Shown: one piece after another, positions 33,620 to 44,479 of the stretch | Numbering within the stretch: position 1 is the stretch's first letter | Layout: each line of letters starts with the position of its first letter | Assembly (NCBI RefSeq): GCF_029227915.1 | Contig: NC_079885.1 | Location: 17,063,001-17,127,000 of the forward strand | Reading direction: 5' to 3' | Length of the DNA stretch: 64,000 bases | Source of the DNA: Hydractinia symbiolongicarpus | Lineage: Eukaryota; Cnidaria; Hydrozoa; Anthoathecata; Hydractiniidae | Notes under the pieces: model-generated | What the model was told of the DNA's origin: nothing | What the model saw: the letters and a program-made list of their open reading frames with translations, nothing else | Databases searched by the model: none | Program-made: the position numbers and the translations under genes

Positions 33620-34146
33620 CTAGTCGATAAAGCCCGTGGAAAAATCCACTAAAGCAGGATAAAAATTTTGATGTTAATGAGATATAAGAATTTAAAGATT
33701 TTGCTGACGTCAGCAATGGCCCCGTCAAACCCCCAAAAAATCTTTTTAAAAAATTTTTATACCTGCTGCCTTCATTGTATAGGTCTTGAAACGCTGATCA
33801 AAAAAATGTATAGGATCGCGTATTTTTGACAAACGGTTGCAGAGATATTGGGGTTTGAAGGTTTTCTGGTGACGTCATCAACCCGTCCATTCCAAAACGG
33901 ATTCGAGGACCCAGGTTTGGGAAACGTACCCAAATTGGTCCCAGGTGGTCCCTAGTTGCCTACGCAGGAGATGACGTCAGTTATTTCAACCCGTTTCCAA
34001 GTTATTTAGCCTTAAATTTAAAAGTGCAATGCAATGGCTTCACTAATCTTAATATACTTTCCTTTGACGTCAATATTGCTCTAACGTCAAAGTTTGCTAA
34101 TTTACAGAACAAATTTATAGGCGATGTTTTATAGACTTTATAAACT
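33620..34146 (-). mobile_element. Helitron-like unit, inverted and 5' truncated
   Basis: The 3' end (hairpin, CTAG at 33620-33623) is intact. Homology is lost after the TTTATAGACTTTATAAACTAG segment near 34140, so the 5' ~100 bp are missing. Confidence 0.68.
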
Positions 34147-35334
34147 AGAAATTAAAAAAAGGTTGCGAAGCATTACGCAAGTTGCAAGCAAAATTGAAAC
34201 TAGCCAATAGTTGACCCTAGTGCTTTTGTTTCTCTTTGATATAATACGGCGAGGTGCTAACATCTTCTGCAGCCGGTATCTGGGAAATACACCAAAACTG
34301 AATATCATAGCCGTAGAAAACCCTGGAGACGAGGTTGCACGAAAAAATTTACCGCGGAACAACAACAACTCGTTGTGCAAAAGTAGTTATTTTTTGGCAA
34401 AATTACAATATATATATGCGAAATAATTCTTTTCAGAAGGTACGAGAAATTTAGATGGCGCGAAACTAAACAAAAACGATAACTAAGAAATTTTGGTAAA
34501 ACCTCTTTTTCACAAAATTATAAAATTAAATATTGATAATAATCACAATATTGCCAGTGGTGGCCGACGTAAATCCAACATTGCTGAAGCTTTTAGTGCC
34601 AAAAATCCATGCAAAGTTATACTTTTATGAAGTTAGAACCCTTATTTTGAAAGAAATGCAATACATCGAGTTGTACAATCCGTAGTGTGCGAAAATGTCA
34701 CGAATTAAGGGGATGCGCGTCGTAAGATACACTCTTCCAACAGGAAAATAATACTCAGAACGCAGATAATAATAGAGACTTTCGGAGATAAGAAGCCAAA
34801 CGAAGCAGCTTGTGGGGTTTTTTTTCACGTAAAAATAACGGCACTAGTTATGAAAACCGATTTCTTGAAGCCAATGAATCTGCTGCAATGAATTTTGTAA
34901 ACTCACGGGAAACAATAAACAAAAACAAACAATCTACAGAAACGAAAACAATTTATTAACTTTATCAAGATTTATAAAACAGCTTTAAATTTTTGACAGA
35001 AAAACTATAACAACACGAGATTAGGTTTCGCTTTCTCCTTTTTATCTCACGTATTGGAAGATAACATCTCTCGCTCTCATTGTACGCAATCTAAAAAGAA
35101 ACAGAAAGCATTTTTATGTAGTACATTATATTATATATATAGTAAAGTTTCTAAATACAATAAAATCCAGTGCCTTTGAGGGACGATATTTAGAGCTAAA
35201 TTTCCAAACTACAAATATATATCATTTTTTGGGACAGAGTGCTCAAAAAGTATTTACTAAATACAATATGCTTGACATGTGCATAATTAATAAAGTCATG
35301 CAAGTCTGTTTACTTTGAGGGTTGTCTTCTTTTG
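34147..35334. other. Non-coding AT-rich region
   Basis: Small ORFs have no protein-like character. Nothing classifiable beyond the short GACGAGGTTGCACG repeat end near 34328. Confidence 0.35.
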
Positions 35335-35558
35335 GGGATCGGTAGTTCAGTCGGTAGAGCGTTCACTTCATATTCATATGGGTTCAATCCCACATAACAG
35401 CTGTTCCTCATTGAACAGAAATTTAAAGGGTTTTTGTAGCTCAAATGGAATCTTTTTAGCACTCTAGAACCGTCATGTTGTCCCTCCTGGAACAAAATTG
35501 ATGGGGTAAATTTATTGGAATTAATGAGGCTAACCAAATCAAATATAGATCACTACTT
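35335..35558 (+). mobile_element. tRNA-derived SINE, copy B
   Basis: The head has a good A box (TAGTTCAGTCGGTAGAGCG) and B box (GGTTCAATCCC), but the acceptor and anticodon arms do not pair as in a working tRNA. The body follows with CCCTCCTGGAAC, GGGTAAATTTATTGG and AATGAGGCTAACCAAA, the same order of boxes as SINE copies A and C. Confidence 0.6.
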
Positions 35559-37361
35559 TTTGTGGCCAAGACAACAGAATTGAAGGCACTGTTTTCCATT
35601 TGGAAAGTCCAAATTGTACTTAACAATTTGCTCATGGTTGCCCTCATATTTATGTTTTTTTTGCCAGTTGACACGCATACTAATCTACCATACTGAACAC
35701 AAAAGTTACGAAAAACACAAAATTTGATTAAGGTGTATTATGTGCTTTCGCATTCTTAAAGGATCATTTAAGAGTAGTTTTTACATATCAAAACTTAGCT
35801 ATACCACATTATTGTAAGCTCATGAAACACAATGCAAAAACATAGGGTCATAAAGAAAATGATGAAGCCCTAAATTTTTTTTTATCTTTCTTAAATATTT
35901 TATATATGTCCAAACTTAATCTCCCCAAAACAATAATTACATTAACGGTTGCCACCATTATTGAACACTTTTACGATAATTCAATTGTACATGCGTTCCT
36001 ACGGCTCTCCACCGTTTTACTATATCGGAAAAAAGGAGGTAAAAATCGTGTTTTTATGAGAGTTTGTTAGAGAAGAAAGCGTGTTTTCCCCAGTTTTTTA
36101 ACTTCCGTTGTATCAATTTCTTTCAAATTTTCAGGAAACGTTAATAATAATAAGATACAACTTATGTGTACTTTTCATTAAAAACAAAACGCGGCAAGAA
36201 AATTTATCATGAAAAAACGTGTTTTCTCCTTAATATAAAAGTGTGATGGAGTGTTAGTTTTCCCGAATTATCGTAAAGGTGTATTGGTCAATTGTGACTT
36301 CACGCATCGTACATAAGCTCACTTCTTGAAAAATTTATTGCTATAGGTTTGAGTGTTGAAGAATTTAACAACATGTGAAAGTAGGTAAACAAAGTAGAAT
36401 TTCCAGATAAAGGCACCATTTGATAAAATAGTTCAGATTTAGAACATATATAAGTAAAAAAACCCTAGTAGCAACAGTACAAATGAGCAAATATACCTTA
36501 AATAATAAATAGTTATTTTCCCCTTTTAGTTCTGGATTGGTGACTTAAATTTATTTCCACGACGCAACAAAAAAAAGAAACAACTTGAGTTTTAGGAAAT
36601 ATTTAAAAATTGTATAATAAAATTTAGAAGAAAGAGTTTTGTTAATCATTATAAATTGAATTTTCTTCTTCTGACAGTAGCTAGCTAGAGCTCTACCTCT
36701 AGAGGTAGCTAGCTAGCTAACTAATGATTTGATTAAAGGATGACAGCGAAAATAATTTTCCATGATGCACCAAAAAGTAATTTAGTTAGCTAGCTAGCTA
36801 CATCAAACCAAGGAAAAAACGTAAATACATCTTTCAAATCATCCATAGCTTCGCAACTCACTTTTTTCTGCTGTATGAAAAGGATACCACAAACATGCCA
36901 ATTCCAGCTGATAATTTGGTACTTTTAAATCTTCTTTTTAATGTAACCATAAATATAACACGTTTTTGCGTTTATAAACGTTCAAATTAATATAATGTGC
37001 CTTCAAAAGGTATATACAAGATTTCCAGGTGCAAATATTAGGAGAAACAGCATGCCTGCTAAGCCAATTATTATCAGGACTAAGTTAAGGATTCCGTTAA
37101 CCGTTAAAGATGGCGGCACGAAAACATAAACAAGAAACCGAAAGTAATTAATTAGTAAACACATCTACGCGAAACTTGTGTTAAGACACGAAACGGGTTT
37201 CAAAAGATTAACAAATTAATAATCACTTACTTCTTGACATTGTTGACTGCTGTTTAAACTGGAACTCATAGTATAATTGACACACGGCTTACATCCAACA
37301 CAACGCTGAAAAGACTTTACGCAATTAAAGATTTGTTTTGTTTAAAGATTTGCTTTAAAAG
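35559..37361. other. Non-coding AT-rich region
   Basis: No gene seen. Contains clusters of TAGCTAGCTAG near 36685-36800. Confidence 0.35.
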
Positions 37362-37519
37362 GGCACCCTCCTCATCGGGGACCTCTTAGGTAAGCCAGTA
37401 AATTTAAAATTCATTCTTATCTGACAGTTGGTGTTTGCGAAGAGTGTTTGGTATCAAATTTAAGATTTAAAGAAGGCGCATTATAAAGGCACCCTCCTTA
37501 TCGGGGTCCTTTGAGGTAG
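37362..37519 (+). repeat. Two-copy direct repeat upstream of the RT element
   Basis: GGCACCCTCCTCATCGGGG, followed by ACCTCTTAGGTA, at 37362 recurs with few changes at 37488 (GGCACCCTCCTTATCGGGG), 126 bp later. The A/T-rich sequence before each copy is also alike. This could be a pair of 5' UTR promoter monomers of the downstream retroelement. Confidence 0.5.
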
Positions 37520-37584
37520 GAGAGAAATTAGTTTTAGTGTATTTGTTTTGCGTCTATCGATTGTACTGAAACAGCATTGATGGA

Positions 37585-40386
37585 ATGATTAAACGATTAT
37601 TTTATAATGATCAACCACCACCACAAGACAATGATTCTAAGGAAAGAAAAACAAGTTTGGGTGAAAATTCTATGGTTGAAACAGGAAATCAATCTTCTGG
37701 AAACACTGCTATACCCAACACAAAATGGTTTGAAAACTACAATTGCACGCATTGTGAGAAGAAATGCAAGAGTTCCTCTGGACTTAAATTGCATTTGAAA
37801 GCCTGTAAACGAAACCTGGTGATAAAAAACCCAGAAAATACAAGGAAAATTAAAAAAGTCATTGCAGGTGTGTCTTTAACGGAAACTTCAAAAAAGGAAA
37901 ACATTAAATTGAAGTCAACAACGCAAAGCTCAGGTGTCAAAACTTTGGAAAATCATTACGAAACCACTGTTATAAATAGAAATCAAGCACAAATCAAGAT
38001 TTGGGGTGATCATACGTTAGATGACGTGATACAAATCTTCAATGCCACGTACGACGAAGTTGTGCACTGGAGAAGAAACTTGTTTTTACTACCAACGGGT
38101 GCAGCAGGAAAGAGATATATTACTGAAACAATAAGACTCATAGAGATCTGGAACCAACAAGTAGATTTATTAAAGGGGATTTCTATCAAAGCAGTTATGA
38201 CGATGCCGATGCTTCTACTACAAAAACCATCATACAAGTCCAAAGCGAAGGATCACTCTGAATGTCTTAACCGTAGATTAAATCTCTGGGTGGAAGGAAG
38301 ATTCGATGATTTGATGAGAGAATCGAGGACTATACAATCTAAAATCCCAAAACCAAATTCCCTGAATACTCCAGAGCAATGCGCTAAAAAATTCGCAAAA
38401 CTAATGCTTCAAGGAAAGATACATGCTGCACTAAGATTATTGGATGATAAGATGTCTGGTGGAGTACTGGATCTAACTGATGAGACACTCCAAGAACTGA
38501 GGTTGAAACATCCAAATCCTGTTGACGCTGATGAATTTGTGCTTCTCAAAGGGGAAATCCCATTTATCGATCCTGCTATTTACAACAACATAGATGAAAC
38601 AACAATATTGAAAGCCGCACTTCATACAAAAGGTTCAGCAGGACCGTCAGGAATGAAATCAGATGGCTGGAGACGTATATTAGTGTCAAAGAATTTTGGA
38701 AAGATCGGCGTGGAATTGAGATCATCTTTGGCTCGGTTCGCGAAAAATCTTTGTACAACTGCATTTGATCACACAGAAGGCAATTCACTGGAAGCATACA
38801 TCGCTTGAGGTTAATACCACTAGATAAGAAACCTGGTGTGCGGCCTATCGGTGTGGGGGAGGTTCTTCAAAGGGTGATTGGAAAGTCCATAATATCAGTA
38901 ATCAAACCGGAAATACTTGAAAGCGCTGGTTCTCTCCAATTATGTGCTGGTCTACCTTCTGGATGTGAGGCAGCTGCTCATGCCATGACAACAATTTTTG
39001 AAGAAGAAGGAACAGACGCATTACTTTTAGTAGATGCTACGAATGCTTTTAACTCACTTAATCGGAAAGTGCTACTTCATAATATCCGATACATATGTCC
39101 AGCTATGTCTACGTATATACAAAATTGTTATAGCTCACCATCAAGGCTGTTTGTTATGGGTGGGAAAGAAATATTATCGGCAGAAGGAACAACTCAAGGT
39201 GACCCGTTCGCTATGCCACCTTATGCAGTTGGAATTTTTCCTCTTCTCCCGCTGTTGAAGAATGACGTGGAAGATAGAAAGTTGAACATAACTCACTGCG
39301 CTTATGCTGATGATCTGGGAGGTGCCGGAAAAATATTTGAATTAAGAAAATGGTGGGATAAAGTTGAGCATTATGGTCCATTATTCGGCTATTATCCTAA
39401 AGCATCAAAATCATGGTTAATAGTAAAGGATGAACATAAATTAGTAGCTGATGATGTCTTCAGTGACACGGAGATAAACATCACTACAGTTGAAAATAAA
39501 TATCTTGGCAGCTTTATAGGCACACAAGATGAGAAAGAAAAGTACATCATTGGGTTGGTAAATGAATGGATTGTTCAGATAAAGAAGTTAGCTAAAATTG
39601 CACTTTTTCAACCACACGCTGCCTATGCTGCTTACATAAGTGGATTTCAACACAAATTTACCTATTTTATCCGGACACTTGGGGATATGAGCAAGTATAT
39701 CAAAGTACTGGACGATGTTATCGACAATACATTGATCCCAGCATTGACAGAGGGACATAAATGTACCGAAAACGAGAGAATATTACTGAGTTTACCAATT
39801 CGCTATGGTGGTATGGGAATTGTGATATTAGTCGAATCATCAAAGAGAGAACATGAAAATTCTATTGAAATGACAAAACAACTAGCAGAAAGAATTAAAC
39901 TACAGCAAAGTCTTATAAATTTGACAAACATTTACACAATAATATCAAAAGCAAAATCCTTAAACAGAAACAAATGTTGCATAACGAAAAGCTGACGTAA
40001 GGGTATTTAACCCATTCGCTTTGACATACCTCAATCAGAAACTGCCTAATGCATTCAAATCGAATGAAAACATCAAGAAACGTGCATATGGACAAAGAGT
40101 GCTAGAAGTAGAACACGGATCATTTACACCGCTGATTTTCACACCATATGGGGGATCCAGTCGAGAGACAGAACATTTTATCTCCACTCTGTCGCATAAA
40201 GTAGCGGAAAAAAGAAATCTAGAACAAAGTACCGTTACAAACTGGCTTCGGACGAAATTACCATTTTGTTTACTGCGTTCAGCAATACTCTGTATTCGAG
40301 GATCAAGAAATACAAAACGAAGGTTGATAAAAGTAGATGTTGATTGTCTCGAGATATCAAATGCAACGAGCCAACTTGTCAACTGA
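37585..40386 (+). pseudogene. Non-LTR-type retroelement, copy 1: zinc finger, RT, remnant endonuclease-like tail
   Basis: The ATG at 37585 starts a 407-codon frame with a C2HC finger (CTHCEKKC and an HLKAC pair, residues 54-74). A helical region (GAAGKRYI, AKDHSECLNRRL) and a GSAGPSGM segment follow. A one-base loss at 38805-38808 shifts the frame; RT then continues in 38805-39995 with VDATNAFNSL near 39030, QGDPFAM near 39198 and YADD near 39302. A further block at 40021-40386 (LEVEHGSFTPLIF, LRSAILCIRGSR) is the end of a C-terminal domain. Its catalytic part, seen in the copy at 44.5-45.1 kb, is deleted here. Domain order resembles R2/CRE-like elements with a restriction-like endonuclease, but the lineage is not settled. 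Confidence 0.8.
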
Positions 40387-41029
40387 GAGATTTTCTAAAA
40401 TTTTTATGTTTCAATATATTGAAACTCGATTATACTACGCACAATCGCCTGTACTATATCAGTCTGAGAAACGGAGAACTTTGTTTTGCTGTTTAGCTAG
40501 CTATTTTCTTGTCACTTGTAAAGTTTATAACTATTTAATATAGGATATTGATTATTATTAAAAAAATTACAAAAAAAAAAAAAAAAAAAAAAAAAAATTT
40601 AATATAGGAAAAATTATTATCAGGACTTGGTATAAACTATGTATTTGTTTTAGGTCTGTAAAATACACGATAATTCAATTTAGCCGATAGCCGTTTTCTG
40701 ATTGCTTTAGTGTACTTCGCAGTCTTTCGCTTCCGGCAAACGGATAATCGGGAAATAACGGGGGTGGGGGGGGGGGTACGAAAGACGGAGGGTAGGGGGG
40801 TACAAAGCCTATTTACTGGCACTTTTAGCTAACATTTATAAGAGCTGCTTGGTCCAAACTTATTTTTTCTATTAGACAAAAAAATAACCTACCTTTTCAT
40901 GAAAAAATATCAGTCATATCTCCTTAAGCTGATTTTATATGACTTTTTTTCTATCGAAATTTTGAGAATCTCAATAATTCTCTTGGTATAATTCGTGTAG
41001 CAAACGTGCTCCACAATTTCGCTTCGCAA
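40387..41029. other. Downstream region with poly(A) and poly(G) tracts
   Basis: A run of 27 A at 40571-40597 may mark the 3' end of the RT element above. A G-rich run with one T at 40760-40776 could form a quadruplex or be a microsatellite. Nothing else seen. Confidence 0.45.
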
Positions 41030-43055
41030 AAATTTTACATAATAGCTGTATGAAGTATTCTAAAATAACAGTTAAAACTTTAACTGGATATTTTCAGAAC
41101 TGATCAGGAAAATTCCAGAATACAAATCTTGTTATGTATAAACTTGACGATTCGAATATAATAACTTCTGAACAAGCTCAATTTAAATGAATGAAGTAGT
41201 TCATTGTTAATTAATTCAGCAATAAATACATATTAGCATTTGAATGTGTCAGTTTTTAGGCCTTTAAAATTTACTCTCTTGCTGAAGATTTTTTGAAAGT
41301 GCTGATGGTACATGGTTTGATAACAGCTGATCTGAAAAAGAAAGTACGCTTTAAAAATGAGAAACAAGAATACAATTTTGCCATAAACTAAATTAACACC
41401 AGATTGCTTAATTATTGTCCCTTTAACCTTAATTTTTTAAAAAAAGATACAAATCAATGCCATGTGATACACAAGGTATATTATATATATAAATATATGT
41501 ATATAATTTTAATCAAGCTGGCTTTTGATATCTTTGTTAAACAAGTAACATATTAGGCAGGCGATACATGATTTTGAAACCTGTGGACAAAACAGGATTA
41601 ATTTTGTTGAAATCGATTTCTTGAATTCAACAATTTTGACCGTTTATTATCCATTTTTGATTCGAATTCTCAAATTTGAACTTTTTTTTGGAGAGTCTGA
41701 TTAGTCGCAATTTTCCATTTTGAGGACATTGATTGGTCATTGCTTTGTTTGTACATATCTAACTTTTCAAATTTTAAAATGGCAAATTGAATTCAACAAA
41801 TTGAAACAAAAAAGGGTAAACACACAATTAATGAATTTGTCGGATTTGATAAATCGATGGCCCTTTTGATGAGATTTTTTAAAATCAAGTCTTTTCTAAG
41901 AAATCTTAGAAAAATATTTTATGATACTTTGGAGGAGTTCAAGAAATTTTTTCTAGCAAATTAGGCACCCAGGCAGAACTGATAATTAGCCAGTAACAGA
42001 ACAGTAAGCCGATGCGGAATAATTATATATATGGTGCGTACAGTATAATTAGCCGCTCATAGTGGTAATTATACGATAGATATTTTTTTTACTTAAATGT
42101 CCACAGTTTTCTTCGTTATCGATCTTTCCATAGCCATCTATTTTTATATAGATCAACATAAAGTTGAGCTTCAATTACAACCCAAAAAAGGAACAAGAAA
42201 CGATTGTGCAAAATAGTTATTAATTTTACTGTATCAGTATGTCGTATTATTAAACAAGAAAAGATATGGAATACACTTAGTTAGCTGTAAAGAACACAAG
42301 GAAGCATTTAACAGCTTATACTGTGCGTAGCGTCTAATTATCATGCATCGGCTTATATATTTTGTTACAGGCTAACAGCTCACCCTGACTGTTCGGTGCA
42401 AGCAAAAGTAAAGTTTTTGTCACCTTTCGACAACTTTTCTGCAAAAAAATATAAAAAAAACTGTGCGAATATATATCTTTTTATCTGATAGAAGCTCCCA
42501 CAAAGTGTCGTTTGGAAGTTATCTTTAGCCCTCTTTTTTACCATAAGAACAGGGACAGGATTTGGGTGTTCAGCCATGGAAAAAATACGCAAAGCAGGAC
42601 AAAGGTTTTTTGTTGCTGACTCTTTAAGAAGAATAAGGCGCTCTAATTAAAGCACTATTTTGTGTACCTAGCTAGCTTGATAGCTTTAGCCATAGCTAGT
42701 AAGTAAGTAATTTCAGGTTATCAAGAAGGGTATGTCAGTACCAATGAAAAGGAGATCCATGTCACCACTTAGCTCATCACTGCTTAGCTCTCCAGCTACA
42801 TCAATAAAGCTACTACGACCAAACCAGACCAGCAAGGGGGCGACCAACAAAACGTAAGCACTTTTAGTCATGGCCGTACACGGAATGTTTTGGCCACACG
42901 AAGAGTATACAATCTCTGTTCAGATTGGTCATTAAATTGACAGAGATTAAAATGAAGGATCTTCATTGGCTTTCGAGAAGACGGAAATTTTCCCAGGTTG
43001 TAGCCTGGGACATAAATTTAGCAGCGTCCGGGCTCTGTGCTGTCTCTATCTATAT
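41030..43055 (-). repeat. Right arm of the ~2-kb inverted repeat
   Basis: This is the reverse-complement partner of 10795-12830. It lacks the SINE and the ~110-bp segment of the left arm but has about 300 extra bases at 41540-41870. It ends outward at the GCTGTCTCTATCTATATAGA segment. It contains no gene. Confidence 0.75.
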
Positions 43056-44479
43056 AGATATATAGTAGTATAATTCCCAAAAATGGTATAATTTCACTTC
43101 GCGATTTCCTAATTACTCTTTTGTCTATTTTAGGTCATTTCTCCGTGACTAAGACATTTTAATGTATATTTTCGCTATTTTTTATTGTGTGTGTGGATTC
43201 ACTAATTTATTCTGATTTCAAATTATTACTGTTTCGGTGGTGTTATTGTCATGGTCAAAGTCTGCTAAATTTTCGACTTCTCATAATACGCCTGGTTTAA
43301 AGCAGTGGTCAAGCAGTGTAATAAAATTAAATAAATCGTTGTAACAGGTTATTTATTTGCTGCATGATTTTGAAAATTTCTTTTAGAAATATACCTTATC
43401 AAGAAAAAGAAATCGGGGAAAAGTGACTAACTTTAAGGGTTGGTGACTGATTTTTCCCCGATTAACTTAATCTCCGACTAAAAATTTTCCAAGAAATTTA
43501 CTAACGGCGTATTTTGCATTGAAATGTTTCGATTTTGTTTTAATCGACTTAGTTTTCATACTAACTAATGAATTGTAATTATTACAAATAGGGAAATATA
43601 GCAAGGAAGTAGATATATATTTCTCTTTATTGAGACCCAATTTTATTCTGGGGAAACTGATTAATTCTATGTAATAGTGAGTTAAATTTTCACCGATTAC
43701 TCCCTACTTTTTTTATTCCCCGATGAGGTATTATATTTATTGTTCTGAAAATACACGCATTTTTATGTAAGCAACAAGCTGTAAGCAACATAAGGTCAAA
43801 TCTTTAAAACACGAAGCAACTTGTCCAACACCGATCCCGAAGTGAGTAAATAAAAAAATAAAAATAAAAGGACAAATTACAGAAATTTTGACAACAGCAA
43901 TAGCTTCCAAGAATTTCCTTGTGTGGAAGTTCTTGTTACATACAACGACAATGTCAGTTTACCAGGCTAATTGATCAAGCAAACACATTATTTTGGTCCG
44001 ATCTCAAGTTGATCATCACAATAAAAAAGCGTGGAAGTGTATCCTCAATATATGTTTATTCATTTACACACCTACCACCCCCTTCCCCCTTCCCTCATCC
44101 TTTTACACACACGCACAATTATACACGGATTAAAAACTAGATAAAAATAAAATAAAAATAAAAGCTTGGTGTTGTGAGGGAAGCACAGGAAGGACTCAGT
44201 CGAGAAAACAGTGAAAACACCCGACTCTTGATTACCAGAAAGGGAACAAATCGCGTGGCGTATAGAAACTTGAAACCACAAACCAGGTTGTGGGAAAACT
44301 ACGAGCTTAAATCTTTACCTTAAGTACAAAAGCTAGCCTAAGCCACTAACAACATTGTCCAAACGGATCTCCTCAGTATTGTACGATCTGAATGGAGTCC
44401 TTGACCCTCTTAAACAAAGCAAGGAGGCACGTGTCAGTTGCATAGAGAGTCGTGTACGTAACCATGTAATTGTCATCAG
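43056..44479. other. Non-coding AT-rich region
   Basis: No supported gene. A pyrimidine-rich tract (CACCCCCTTCCCCCTTCCCTC) lies near 44075. Confidence 0.35.

Noticed and set aside
35335-35400. Functional tRNA gene
   Set aside because: A and B boxes are present but acceptor and anticodon stems do not pair; it is the head of a SINE.
38801-38812. Programmed frameshift or translational coupling between the two RT ORFs
   Set aside because: No slippery heptamer or structure is evident; loss of one base restores a continuous conserved reading, so a mutation is simpler.
40760-40776. G-rich tract as a regulatory quadruplex
   Set aside because: Possible, but a simple G microsatellite explains it and no nearby gene gives it a role.
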